Shown one piece after another: positions 44,856 through 56,231 of a stretch of 64,000 nt of DNA (positions are counted from its first letter, which is position 1; each line of letters starts with the position of its first letter). Below the pieces are notes generated by a model. That model was given only the letters and a program-made list of their open reading frames with translations. It did no database searches and was not told where the DNA came from. The stretch spans positions 248,001 to 312,000 of the forward strand of contig JARBJD010000054.1 of NCBI GenBank assembly GCA_033064195.1, in the 5' to 3' direction. Source of the DNA: Blattamonas nauphoetae. Its lineage: Eukaryota > Preaxostyla > Oxymonadida. The position numbers and the translations under genes are program-made.

Positions 44856-45606
44856 CTGGACTGATCTGTACGAGAGATGGTTCAATAGGTATCAACACTT
44901 CCTTCAACACGATATTTCGTATCAATTGTGTGTCTGGGTCGGAATTGGTGGAGAGAATGTGAACAGTTTCACCGGTGGAGAGCCATGAGTAAAAGTTGAG
45001 AATTAAGATAATTTTGTCCATAATAGTTTCATCCACAAGCATAGAAAGATCTCGCAAGTGTGGGGTTGAAAGAATTCTGGGATAGAGTTCAGAAGAGACC
45101 AATACCATGCTGGTTGAATGTGAACAGCAGAGGAGACTTTGCCAGGTCAAGTTGAGTGTGTCCATGAAGATAGATTCGTAGGATGATGATAAGAGCACAA
45201 TAACCGAATCTACAAACACTTCGGCGGGATCTGCGGAGTTTTTTCCAATGGCTTTCAAAAAATCGTCGATGTTGCTTTTGCGGTCGATCCTCCGGGTGAT
45301 CGAAGTAAACAACGATGTGACGTTTCTTTGATGCTTCTTTTCAAAATGGTATCCATCTCTGACCATCGAGACAAGGGAGTTGAAGACTTGGGAGAGAGAA
45401 TCGACTGTTTTAGATTGTTTCGGATTCCATTTCAGGAATGGAGAGTATTCTGGAGCAACGAAATGATTACGACGAGAAAATAGCAGATACCTTCGGATGA
45501 GATCATCGTCATGTTCTATATATCTCGATGAAACTAACTGATGGAGATCTAATATAATTATGGGATGTGTAGTCAAAGTCAATGAAATCGACAGTAAAAT
45601 GAACAA
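44785..45606 (-). pseudogene. Family A N-terminal half
   Basis: About 273 codons. APEYSPFLKWNPKQSK equals the CSPFLNWDEQ start of the 56844-57917 protein; FNSLVSMVRDGYHFEKKHQR equals FQSLVATVKSQPALDVFLES; VDSVIVLLSSSYESIFMDTL equals the VLLSSSNQ block. The frame has no ATG at its beginning (45606 is TTG), so an upstream exon or an acceptor near 45555 (TATTAG) is likely. The C-terminal third is missing and is found at 43586-44032. Confidence 0.5.
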
Positions 45607-45652
45607 TGAAGTGGAAGAACGATGAAAAAATAGTTATAAAGGTCATATACCC

Positions 45653-46783
45653 TCACTCTTTCGCAAAAATCTTCACCAACGCCATGATACTGTCCATTGT
45701 GGCCGATAGATCCTGTTTCGAAGTCTTTCTTGCAATTTCAAACGGGACAGCACGTCTGTTGATGGTAAAGACAGCTTTAACACCACAGTGCGTGACATCC
45801 ACGTCTTCGGCGTCTCCCACAACAGCAACAACAGGAACACCCAGTTTTTGAGCTCGCTGTCCCACCCCAACCACAACCTTCCCGCGGAGTGATTGGGTGT
45901 CGAGTTTTCCTTCGCCTGTAAGCACCAGTTGGGCATCTTGCGCGATCGTTGAGAAGTGAACGGTGTCCAACACAGCTTCGATTCCCATCTTTAATTCAGC
46001 TCCAAGAAAGGCGACTACTCCCCCGCCCATCCCTCCTGCTGCTCCGGCTCCTCGCATATCCGACACATCAACGTGTAGATCTTGCTTAATCACTTCTGAC
46101 GCTGCGCGCAGTCCATCGTCCAGAAACTTGACGATTTCTGGGTTAGCTCCCTTTTGAGGCGAGAAAATATAAGCCGCTCCACGTTCGCCGAACAGAGGAT
46201 TGTCAATATCGCACATTGCTTCGATGGAAACAGAAGAAAGGCGAGGATCAACTTTTGACTTGTCGATGTGAGCGATCTCACATAAAGTGCCTCCAGTTGG
46301 AATAAAACTCGCACCATCCTTGTTTGTGAAAGTAACACCAACTGCAGCAGCCATTCCACATCCAAGGTCGTTTGTGCAGCTCCCACCGAGTCCAAGGATG
46401 ATTCGCTGGCATCCACGCTCCAGAGCATCAATAATCAGCTCTCCCACACCAAATGTCGTTGTTTTATCTGGCTGTTTGTTGTCTCCAACTAGTGGAAGAC
46501 CAGATGCGGCCGCCATTTCGATGACAGCTGTTTGGCCGTTGTCGACAATGCCATAGAAGGATTCCAGTGGCTCGTTGTAAGGTCCCTTCACAGTCCGGAC
46601 AATTCTTGAGCCACCCATCGCTGAAAGAAAACAGTCTACGGTTCCCTCACCTCCATCTGCAACAGGAAGAGCGACAACCTGGGCATTCGCAAAATGTTTC
46701 TTGATGGAAGCCTCCATGATGTCACAGACTTCTATCGAGCTCATTGTTCCTTTGAAGGAGTCAGGAACGAGAACAATCTTCAT
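45653..46783 (-). CDS. glxK: Glycerate 2-kinase, bacterial type (Gly_kinase family)
   Basis: 376 residues from ATG 46783, the usual length for GlxK/GarK (about 380), with no intron. It phosphorylates D-glycerate with ATP, giving 2-phosphoglycerate for glycolysis. Conserved blocks in order: KIVLVPDSFKGTMSS at the N-terminus, LPVADGGEGTVDCF, VIEMAAASGLPLV, LGLGGSCTNDLGCGMAAAVG, MCDIDNPLFGERGAAYIFSP, QKGA, GAGAAGGMGGGVVAF and LTGEGKLDTQSLRGK. Every signature I know for the family is present and the frame is open throughout, so it should be active. The bacterial family, lack of introns and position among intron-bearing genes suggest lateral transfer (inference). It is divergent from the acidic-protein gene at 47150, sharing a 366-bp promoter region. 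Confidence 0.93.
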   Translation of the reverse strand: MKIVLVPDSFKGTMSSIEVCDIMEASIKKHFANAQVVALPVADGGEGTVDCFLSAMGGSRIVRTVKGPYNEPLESFYGIVDNGQTAVIEMAAASGLPLVGDNKQPDKTTTFGVGELIIDALERGCQRIILGLGGSCTNDLGCGMAAAVGVTFTNKDGASFIPTGGTLCEIAHIDKSKVDPRLSSVSIEAMCDIDNPLFGERGAAYIFSPQKGANPEIVKFLDDGLRAASEVIKQDLHVDVSDMRGAGAAGGMGGGVVAFLGAELKMGIEAVLDTVHFSTIAQDAQLVLTGEGKLDTQSLRGKVVVGVGQRAQKLGVPVVAVVGDAEDVDVTHCGVKAVFTINRRAVPFEIARKTSKQDLSATMDSIMALVKIFAKE

Positions 46784-47149
46784 TTGAATCGTTGAGAGGG
46801 GAATGACAGAACAAGTTGGGTTGATCCGTCTGTTTCATCCAATCTGTCGAAAAATATCCTCCATCCTGGTTTAAACATGACGGGGACACAAATGCGAATG
46901 ATAAATCTGTACCGTGTTCTGCTTGAAGTGATCCATCCACAACTGATTTTATCCCATCGTGCAGGAATGGTTCCATCGTTCCCGAGGCGATATCAACCAC
47001 TGATATGTCACAAAGCCCCCTCTCAGCGTTCTCTCTTCCAGATATTGATTCAGCAGACACCGAGGCTTTCCTGAAACATGCAATCTCGGTAGATCTCTCC
47101 TCTTCGTTTTCCATTCGTCTTTACTTTTGTCAATTCTCGCACACAGGAT
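46784..47149. promoter_or_regulatory. Divergent intergenic region between glycerate kinase and acidic-protein gene
   Basis: 366 bp between two start codons facing away from each other, so promoters for both must lie here. No known core motif is recognised. A minus frame crosses it but overlaps the kinase start and is taken as chance. Confidence 0.4.
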
Positions 47150-48140
47150 ATGGAGAACTTTGCCTACCAGAATTTTGATGATATTGTCAATGGTGACGAC
47201 GATGGAGAGACATTCTCGCTCACTTCTCTCCCGACACCTCAACATTCATTCGGATTCAATCGTTCATCCTCAAAGACACAGTATTGCTCTTCTTCTCTTC
47301 ATTCCGATTGTCAGAACTGTTGGTCTTTTCGGACCCAAGCCATCACCTCAGAAGCCTGTCAAGGAGGAGAATGTCTCCTTCTCGCCTGCCACGCGCCCGA
47401 CTCTTTCGCGTCTCAAAACCACACCATTCACATTCCACATCGATCCCCCAAAATCAGAAGCAGTGTCAGATCCAACCCACTCCCCCAAACGGTTGGAGCT
47501 CCGTCCGAAACGAACGACAGTTCCGAACAGGAAAAAGGAGCACCCGGCGATCCAATTCACGCCCCTGTCGCCGATGGGCAAGGACGGAAGTGCCCGAGTC
47601 AAATTAGAACAGACCGAGCTCCGATTCGAGCGGGCCATGAACCGTCCAAATGAGGAGTTCTCTCCTGTCTCCCAAATCATCTCACCAGCACAGGTAAACC
47701 CTCTGTCAACCCCTTTTTCTCGGAATCCTTTGGGAAGCGACGTGATTGCACATAATGATGGGGACAAACACCATCACTTCGAACAAGACGATGGCCTCTC
47801 CCAAGTTGAGGGCGAATCGCTCTCTCTTTCGGGATCAGACAGCCTTTCAATATCCAGCCACGACGAGGAAGGTGAAGGAATGCTGAAAGACGATGCAGAA
47901 GCCGAAGAGGTGAAGGAAGACATTGACATCAACACTTTCGACGTCTCGTGCGATGAAATTAGAGTGTCGTTGCGTGCGTTGGATGAGTCTTTGGCTCTTC
48001 TCACACAACACATGAATCGGCAGAACGAAGACCTTGTGATTGCCAGTGCAGAGTTCAGCCTCCTCTTTGACCCGCTCAAGCGAGCCACCATCGCTCAAAT
48101 GGGACAAAAGTGGCTGGTATCCGATGGGGATGATGCTTGA
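47150..48140 (+). CDS. Acidic low-complexity protein, unknown
   Basis: One 34-nt intron (47281-47314, GTATTG...GTCAG) gives 957 coding nt, 318 residues. The start at 47150 (MENFAYQNFDDIVNGDDD) is the first ATG. The N-terminal third is Ser/Thr/Pro-rich and basic (RPTLSRLKTTPFTFHIDPPK). The C-terminal half is acidic (SLSLSGSDSLSISSHDEEGE) and ends in a short helical segment (RVSLRALDESLALLTQHM). There is no recognised domain. The composition suggests a disordered, phosphorylatable protein. Confidence 0.65.
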
Positions 48141-48237
48141 AGGATTCTCGTTGCACTTCAGTTATTTCCAGACTTGTTTCTGTTCGACAAAATCAAAATC
48201 TTTTCATCGCAAAGTAAGGGCACGATCAATCCCTCGA

Positions 48238-48972
48238 ATGAGTCTGGAAGAGGTGATGTCAATGATGAGAAACGAGCCGATGTTCACTCACAGCCTTCCA
48301 TCTCCACAGATTCAACCTGCTCCAACCCGCCTCGAAACTCTACCTCCAATCGTTTTCGCAAATCGATCTCTTTTCTCCGTACACCACACATCTATTTCTT
48401 CAATTGATTCTGCTCAGAGATGGAACAAATCATTTCAAAGAACCACAGCCCTCCTGTCAGATCCCTTCACAGAAGGAGTGATCTCCGTCACATTCACCAT
48501 TTTCCAAAACCCTCGTATGCTCGATTCATCATTCACTATTACCAGCTCATTCTGCAAGCATTCGTTTTGGGTTGATGGATTCAGCTTGTCCATTGCCCAA
48601 AGTTGGTGAAGCACTCGGAGTCGAAATCAAAAGTTTGTCTGTCTCTTTGATTATCCTTTCAGATTCTGTCTGCATCGATACAGATAGCTATCTTTACAAA
48701 AATACGCCATCATCTTGTGTTTATCGGCCATATTTCTCTAAAGTGATGAAAGAAGGAGATTGTGTTCGAATAGAAGTTAATCTCGACTCAATTCCTCGAA
48801 CCGTTCAGTTTTTTGTGAATGGCGAGGCTGGAAGGAGTTACATGTCAGGAATCCCTTCGTCAGTGCGAATTGGAGTCTAGTTCCCTTTTTTGTCATTTCT
48901 CACGTTCGCTAGTTTTCAATCTTTTCCCACGAAGTTTCAGTACGAATTGACAACATTTCTCGCCTCGTCTGA
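48238..48972 (+). CDS. SPRY-like-only protein, related to the C-terminus of the neighbouring kinase
   Basis: Three introns of 31, 30 and 38 nt (48515-48545, 48633-48662, 48875-48912) leave 636 coding nt, exactly 211 codons plus TGA. Text includes EGVISVTFTIFQNPPHSASI, RFGLMDSACPLPKVGE, EGDCVRIEVNLDSIPRTVQF, FVNGEAGRSYMSGIPSSVRI and SVRIDNISRLV. These blocks match 50.7-51.3 kb of the kinase gene that follows (EMNMEESPRTVQFFVNGKAG). It therefore looks like a kinase/SPRY-like paralogue that has lost, or never had, the kinase domain. SPRY-like is inferred from the fold pattern; partner unknown. Confidence 0.7.
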
Positions 48973-49336
48973 CCCACACCCATCTCCGAAGGAACGAACA
49001 AACTGAAATGGTCTGCCAACACTCGCCCAACAAGACAAATATCTCAAGCTGAGAGAATCATCCCAGCTCGTCCTCTCCATTCGACACCAAAACCTCATAA
49101 AATGGAGAGTCGGCAAAGAAAACATTGAAAGCCTTCGAACAGGCGGTTCACTGATACCTGTCGAAGGAAAAAAGTCAGTCCAACAACTTTTGGGATGGAA
49201 TTTGAGTTGAAGGGTCAGACCGTCTCGACATGAAGCTTTTCACGAGCTCTCTCTTTTCCACTTCACCCATCTCGTCCAAGTGACGTTCACAGTTTGTTTT
49301 CACTCTTTGGGGAAATGTTGAACTGGTGACCCATAG
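48973..49336. other. Spacer upstream of the kinase gene
   Basis: 364 bp. Plus-strand text just after the stop at 48972 (PTPISEGTNKLKW) still resembles family C-termini, so the stop may be recent. No promoter motif is recognised. Confidence 0.35.
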
Positions 49337-51330
49337 ATGAGGAGGAAGAATGGGTGCATCGATCAATCTGAAATGGCACAGAAAGTTGAATCGATGATTC
49401 CGCCAGGCTGTATGTGTTGTACTTTGCTGTTAGATCATTTTTCTATGTTTGTGTTCAGACACGCTTGTGCGTCCAATCAGCGAGGGAGCTTTTGGTCGAG
49501 TTCTGGAAATCAAGGAAACATCAACCGGAAAGTCGTATGCTCTGAAACTGATTCCTCGATTGACGGAAGCGGACCAGAAGCGGGCGGATCGTGTAGTGTC
49601 CCTTCTGGAACGATTCCGATATGCTCGAATTGTTGGATTACACCAATCAGTTGTGATGGAAACATATCATGGAATTGTGACGGATCTTGAAAAACGGAAT
49701 CTGAAGGACTTGATGATTGAATATGAATCTCGGAACGAATTGATCCCTATTGAGGTTTTCTCACCACTCGTCTTTCTCGTTCGTCATTCTCATTCTATTC
49801 TTCTCTGATTGGATTATATTTGGTCATTTTTTGGATATTTTTCAGATTTCTGTTCAGATTAGCATTGACATTGCGGAAGGGCTGTTTTTGATACACAACC
49901 ATCCGACACATCCAATGGCTCATGGCGATCTGAAGCCTGAGAATGTTCTTCTTTCAGAAGACAACCGCGCGATGCTCTGTGTGTTTTATTGTAATTTGTT
50001 TGCATTCCTACTGTCCTTCTATCGCGCTTATTGTCGCTTCTTGACGTTCACTTTTTCTGCGTGATTTTATTACGTTTCAGGTGGTTTTGGGGCAGTAGAT
50101 GAGTCTGGAGTGAACATGTCGCATTCACCCAAAGATGTTGGAACATTTGAATACAACTCGCCCGAACGGCTGGATGACAAAGACCAAAAAGGAACACCAG
50201 CGAGTGACGTCTGGTCGTTGGGAGTGATGATGTATCGGATGGTGACAGGACGCTCTCTTTTTGGAGACGAATCATTGACAAAGATGATTCGAGCCATTTC
50301 CGACTTCGATGAGTCCAAAATCTCGACTTCGATTCCACCAGTCGTACGAGGTGTTCTTGTGCGAATTCTTGAACCTGTCTGTCCAATATTCGCCTTTATT
50401 TGCTCATTCATATCACAATTAACCCTCTTTCTCCTCCTCCTTTCTTTCTCTCGTCATTTATCGTTGATTCTTCTTTCGCTTCTCAGAATCCCGATTGTCG
50501 CGCAACATCGACGCAGCTATTCAAAGGCAGACTTCTGGAAAGGATGTTGGGATCAGAAACCCCACTCTCGAAATTGAAGGATGGTCAGATTCAGTCTCTC
50601 AAGAAACAACTCGCCGAACTCTCTCAAGAGTCCTTTTCACTGAGGAAAACAAGAGAGAATTTTCGTCTTCTCATCAACGAGTTGCTTTTCGTAACTTCAG
50701 GACTTCCTCCTCTCTTTCTCGGTCCACCCCACGGTTATCGAATCGAAGAAAAAACATTCACTCGTGTTCGACTCGAGAACGGGGGAAACTCCGCAGAGGG
50801 GAGTAAGGATGGGCTGGTCGCCATTGCTGAGCCGATCACACGCGGAATCGTCTCCATCTCCATCACACTCACCTCACTCGCCATTCTCGAGAACGAACCC
50901 GCCTTCATCCTCTCTCTCATGTCTGCAAATAGCCTGATATCAATTCTGGACGTTCAATTTCCGCCTGATTGTGTTGTTGGTTTTGAATCATCGAACGGTG
51001 TCCTTCTGCTCAAATCATCTTCATCATCTGGAAACAAGGAAAGACTGGAACCGTGTCACGAACAGCTGAAAGCAGGAGATGTTGTTGTGATGGAAATGAA
51101 CATGGAGGAGAGTCCACGCACTGTCCAATTCTTTGTGAATGGGAAAGCTGGAAAATGCTATGCCTCAGGGATTCCTGAATCGATGATCGTGATGGTTTGC
51201 TTCTCCTTCATCGATTCATTTCTCCCAGTTGATTCCAGCGGGTGTCGGGACATCTTTTCGATTGAACAGTGTGATCAATCTCACCACACCGACTCCAATC
51301 GCTCCTGAGATGAAAGCCATTTCACGTTAA
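49337..51330 (+). CDS. Predicted pseudokinase with C-terminal SPRY-like domain
   Basis: Introns 49410-49458, 49755-49845, 49979-50080, 50377-50486 and 51195-51228 leave 1608 coding nt, exactly 535 codons plus TAA. Kinase motifs: ISEGAFGRVLEI, YALKLIPRL (ATP lysine), AHGDLKPENVLL (HGD for HRD), SPERLDD, SDVWSLGVMMYR. The DFG position reads LCGFGAV, so the metal-binding Asp is Gly; the alternative donor 2 nt downstream gives an early stop, so this reading is firm. A coiled coil (about 50570-50650) follows, then the SPRY-like region with SPRTVQFFVNGKAGKCYASG and GVGTSFRLNSVINL. Probably a scaffold rather than an enzyme. The neighbour 48238-48972 repeats its C-terminal part. Confidence 0.85.
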
Positions 51331-51738
51331 CGATGTGACATGTAACGCTTCTCTTGTCATTGTTATTTTAAATCAATTTCGGAGATAGCAAGGTGAATTC
51401 AGTCTGTTAATGTATCGAGGCAAGATCAAGCCATTCTTTGTGTATCTTCCATCAAAAATCACTCTCTCTCTCGTTCACGATCTGTTTTTTAGCATTAATA
51501 CCCGTCTTCGCACACACAGAATCGTTTCATCTCATTCTAAAGCACTCAATCACCTTAATTTCATTTTTTCGTGACTTGTCATTTATCGGCGTCGAATAAA
51601 AAGATTTTTGTTTGGTGTGCCTTTTTCATTCTTGATTCAATATTTTTTATTTCAATCTTCATTTTCTTCTCTTTTTCTATCGTTTTATCGTTGAAATATC
51701 AATCAAGATTTTCGAGCTCCTGAACATCTCTCTATTGA
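51331..51738. other. AT-rich spacer
   Basis: 408 bp, the 3' flank of the kinase and 5' flank of the family B gene. Nothing recognisable beyond T-rich tracts. Confidence 0.4.
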
Positions 51739-54574
51739 ATGAGTGAACAGACTTCTCTTTGTCATCCACCCATTTTCACTACATTTACTATCTGTCACAA
51801 CAGTGATATTGATGACATTCCCTTTTATCAAGCGATTGGAACAGAATCTTTCACCTCGCGTATCTGGCGGTTTGAAACCAGTGATGAACCTCTTTCTTGG
51901 ACGGTATGGAGTTCTCCTCTTGTTTCTAACTGTCTGCAGACGATGACGGAATGGTTTGTTGAAGCAGTGATCGGTGTAGTATTGTTCCGAAATAAATACC
52001 CCTCTGCCCCGCCTCTGACATTTGAGAACGTGCGAATTACCGCATCCTCCATCATTGTCATCGGTTTTATCTTTTCTGACCTTTCATTCATCTGACCAGA
52101 TCCTCCCTCTTCACTGTCAGAATCTTCAACACCGGGTTCTCTTTCTTCAGACATCTCCACGCTCTGCCATCTCTTTCTGTGTATCGAACCGACTCTCAAA
52201 CCACTCAACCGATTGATCCTCCCTCTTTTCTGCAAGGAATACGATATTGTCTTCTCACGCTTCATGGTTGCCCTCGTCGAACATTTTGTGGCTTCTGGAG
52301 ATCTCATTCTCCCAAATTCGACACCACAAGATCATTCACAATATTTTACTGATTGCTATCGTCTCATTGACCACACTGACGATATATCCACATATCAATT
52401 TCTCCTCCACAATCTCGCCTCGTCGTTCACACGCTTTGTTCTTCATCCCTACAATTGCACCACATTTATTCTCCCAGTCCATTCTGTCCTGCGGGTTGAT
52501 GATGTTGAATATTCTGACGACCTTCTGGATGCTGTGAAGGAGGTGAAAAAGACTCATTCGATGCAAACTGCTTTTGATACATATTTTGACTGGGGAGAAT
52601 GGGTGACGATGATGGAAGCTATCATGAAGGATCCATCGCTGGTGGTGTGTCTTCATTTCTGATCAATCATCCCTTCAGGCTGATCTTTCCTTCCTCCAAT
52701 CTCGCTGCCTTCGAACCACACTCGTATCACTCGAAAAGAAACATCAACTCATGACCACCGGACTTCAATTCGAAAAGAACAGTGAAACTGAGTTCTCGTC
52801 AAACGAGATGATCTCATCCGTACCTCTTCCTTTTGATCCAGATTTGAGCATCAATGTGACGAATGTCAGCTCATCGAAATCTTCAATTTCCATCTCCACC
52901 CAAACATCACTCCCATCTGAACAGTCATCTTCTCTAGATCGCCAGACTCAATCAACAGACAGTTCAAGTCACACCTCAACCGTCTCCACCCCATCATCAC
53001 TTCCTTCAAATCGATCTTCTTCTGATTCTTACATCACTTCTCTTTCACGACAGATCCTCTCCTCCGTTCATCTTCTCATCACTCGACCACGCCCTATTGC
53101 CTTTCCGTGGAACATAAGACCATCACCCACATTGGAATCAGAACTGGATGCTCTCTACCAACCAGCTCCTCGATTCATCGATGAAAACGAGATATTTGAC
53201 ATCTCGTTGTTCGATGAGACAGATGACGTGAAAGTGGTGACGTCACTCCGTCGATGTCACGCTGTTGTCAAAACGACACAATCGACAAAATGCATTACTG
53301 ACTACTCTGCTTTCCGAACCCGCCTCCTCTTTGGTCTCCACTCGTCCAACGGAATTGTCCAGTCACAGTGTTTCATCCTCTTTGTCAGACTGAGCGAAAT
53401 CGACCATATTCTTAATGATCCCCGTGAAAGTCAATTTGACAGATTCCAAAAGGCATTCCGTGATGGAACTTTCTGGGAGAGGATGATGCTGCTGGATTTG
53501 TGGGAGCGCTGGCTGCACGGCAGCCACGGAGAACGACATGGTCAGATGATGACAGTGTCAGACTTCGATTTTGACGGGTTTCTGGCTGCTGATCTGAGTG
53601 GCAGAGACATTTTTGATAAAGCATTTCGCTTCGTCTACTCGATCATCGCCTGGACAGATGCTGTGTCAATGCCCTTTCGATGGAAATTGGATTTTCTACT
53701 TCAATTTGAGAAGACACATCAATTGATGTCGCGTCTCTCCACCGATCCGAGTCCATCTTCCAAACAGCAAAGATCAAAATTTTATTTGAGTTTCCAAGCA
53801 ATCATTGTTGGCTCGCTCTTATCTGTCTGTCGTGGATGCGTCTTCCCTTCTATCCTGACCGAACTCATCACAATCGATTTGGACTCAAGCCCACACACGA
53901 TGCAACCTCGGCTGAATCCAGCCTATTTCCTCAATCACACCTCCATCGCACCTAAGCACAGACACTCGTTCTACCCGATGGATCTCATGTTCGAGCGACA
54001 TCTGCGTACGGATCCGGACCTGTTCATCAGAGAATGGCCTGATCCAACTCTCTGCGCTCCGAGAAGGTTCCTCCTCACTCCAAGTATTGGACTCCACTCA
54101 TTCCTTCTTCGCTGCCCCAAACTCAATTTCGACCGTGAGAAACTTCATCTACTCCTCCTTCTACTTCTCGTCACTGATTCCTATCAGGATCTCACAACGT
54201 CGGAGACTTCCTCCCTCTTTGGGTATTTCCCACCTCAACGCCTTTTCCACAATCTACTCTCCAGTCTCCATCTTCTCAGAACAAGAAAAACCTCTTCAAT
54301 ACATTTTCTCGCCTTCTTCAATACATTCGTTGTCTTTACCGCTCCCTTTGGTATCTGTTCGCCTCTTGCTGACGTCTTCAAGATGTTGGCTCCGTTCGAT
54401 TCGAATCCAGAGAAAGTCGAGCTGGACCAATTCTTCCAACATACTGAATCCTTTTCTCGGAAATGTCTGAAGGGAACGTGTGAACAGATTAATACTCACT
54501 TCGTCGATTCTGTCGTGGGACGGACGTTCCGTTTGACGTTTTCTGTGAACGAGATTGTGAAAAACCGGAAGTGA
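51739..54574 (+). CDS. Family B large protein, second member
   Basis: Start ATG 51739. An exon ending near 52019 (TMTEWFVEAVIGVVLFRNK, FENVRI) is followed by exons with SRFMVALVEHFVASGDLILP and MEAIMKDPSLV, an intron GTGTGT...CTTCAG ending at 52677, and a long exon to TGA 54572-54574. Shared with 14801-18132 in order: EWFV-AVIG, a Ser/Thr-rich linker, EIFDISLFDETDDVKVV, FDFDGFLAADLSGRD (there FDWDGLMKADLRISQ) and VFTAPFGICSPL. About 850 residues. The C-terminus NEIVKNRK ends shortly after. The function of this family is unknown to me; its length and helical content suggest a solenoid scaffold. Confidence 0.7.
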
Positions 54575-54641
54575 ATCGTGGATACTCAACCATAATTTCT
54601 TGTGGTTGGGATCAGATCAAACTCCACTCTGAAGTTCCTGA

Positions 54642-55514
54642 ATGGGAATCAGTTTATCCTCATTCCAACACCTTTCTATCTGGCCTTTCACCCGAAATAC
54701 AAAACCTCACATGCCTCCCTTGTTTCTGACAAGCGACTTCTCCAAACTGTGTGGAATTGAAGATCACTCGCTGCCGTTTCTATCACTTGTTGACTTCGTA
54801 AAGAAAGGAAACATTCTGGATGACGAAGCATTCGAACACGCAAGTCGTCTTCTGAAGAGATTAGAACCGAATGAGCCTTTTTCATTTTCAGCCGAAGAGA
54901 TCCTATTCGATCTGGTTCCAACACGCGATGGCTCCTGTTCTGGTTTCGCCGAATCGCTTGTGCCACTCCTTACATCGTCCATCGAAAAACTGGTCAAGTT
55001 GACATTCTCGGCTCTGACAAAACTGCTCGACTGCTCGTATCCATCAACACGCTTCGTCTTCATCGAGACAGGATTCTTTACACTCCTCCCACAATCATTT
55101 TATGATCAGGAAATGTCTCGATTTGCCACACCCAGACAGCAGCTCATGAACATCGTGAGGATGTTGCTGTTTGTTGTGCATACCCACTCTCTTCGAGGTA
55201 TCATCCAAGAAAGACAAATTCCGATGGAACCTTTTCTGGATTTTCTATGCAGATATAGACGCGAAATCGCAGGATACGCAGAATCTTCCCATTTCTCAGA
55301 TCTGTTCGAAAAACTTCTCGTTTTTTCACCCCATCTGGAAGAGATGACAAATTTTGTGTTGTCTTCTGGCATGGGTTCGGAATGTATGCCGGAGTTCGGA
55401 ATATATGTCTTTTTGATTTTCCTCACTATGTTTCAGAGTCCAAAATGCTGGAATATCATGAAAGGGTCAATAGAGCAAATACACATCATACCACGAAATT
55501 TCAGTGATCCTTGA
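54642..55514 (+). CDS. Family A helical-repeat protein, possibly C-terminally truncated
   Basis: 290 residues from ATG 54642 (a second in-frame ATG at 54711 would remove 23). Blocks: LPFLSLVDFVKKGNILDDEA, EHASRLLKRLEPNEPFS, SLVPLLTSSIEKLVKLTFSA, PFLDFLCRYRREIAGYAESS, FSPHLEEMTNFVLSSGM. These match family A up to the TLEFVLASP block. The usual PSFLTF...EDTLEQ ending is absent; the reading ends MKGSIEQIHIIPRNFSDP after a region (QSPKCWNIM) that may be a recent change. It starts 68 bp after the family B gene stop, on the same strand. Confidence 0.65.
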   Translation: MGISLSSFQHLSIWPFTRNTKPHMPPLFLTSDFSKLCGIEDHSLPFLSLVDFVKKGNILDDEAFEHASRLLKRLEPNEPFSFSAEEILFDLVPTRDGSCSGFAESLVPLLTSSIEKLVKLTFSALTKLLDCSYPSTRFVFIETGFFTLLPQSFYDQEMSRFATPRQQLMNIVRMLLFVVHTHSLRGIIQERQIPMEPFLDFLCRYRREIAGYAESSHFSDLFEKLLVFSPHLEEMTNFVLSSGMGSECMPEFGIYVFLIFLTMFQSPKCWNIMKGSIEQIHIIPRNFSDP

Positions 55515-56051
55515 TCAGAACTCAGGGACAAAAGGATAAACCAAATCAATCCATGTTTGCACATTTTTTTTGATCTATGATTCGAATTTGACTTCCAACT
55601 TCTTGTGATCACTTATATTAGATCCATAGACGAAGCATCTCGAAACGATGAAAGAATATTGTGATGAAGAAGAATGAAATGTGACAGATTTGTGAAAAGT
55701 GTCGATCTGACTTTTTTCTCTCATTTCCGCTTCTTTTCATCAATGATTTCTGAAACACCATTAAAATGGTTTATTAAGGATGATACAATATGTTAAAACA
55801 GTGACGTGCAGCATACTCGAAAAAGAATCCCATTCCTTTTTTATAGTATGAATTTGGCACCGTCACTGAATGAATCTGGACTTTATGCTAATTATGCCAC
55901 TCATTGATTGTATTTTAATCAGATTTTTATATTTCGATAAGGATTGATGACCACAACCAAAAAGATTGGGATCTCTCAAAGTTGACGTGACGAACCAGAG
56001 CAGAGACGGTTTGAACAGAGAACACTTTGACTCCAACCATTAAATCTCGAT
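55515..56051. other. AT-rich gene-free stretch
   Basis: 537 bp without a frame of note on either strand. It probably contains the missing 3' part of the preceding gene in decayed form, but no block is recognisable. Confidence 0.4.
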
Positions 56052-56231
56052 GTGTCCTTTCTGTCCACTTTCACTTCATGTTCATTCATTTCTTTCTCAT
56101 TTTATGTGAAAAGAGTGTTGAAACTGACGGATCAAAGTGAAAAAGTGAAAAAAGTCGACTTTCGGCATACATTCCGAACTTCGGCATACAAACCGAACCC
56201 ATGCCTGTCTTCTTTATTTCCTCTTGCCTTC

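Noticed and set aside
46761-47114. Minus-strand frame of 117 codons upstream of the glycerate kinase
   Set aside because: It overlaps the kinase start codon, has no similarity to anything seen here and lies in a region that must hold two divergent promoters.
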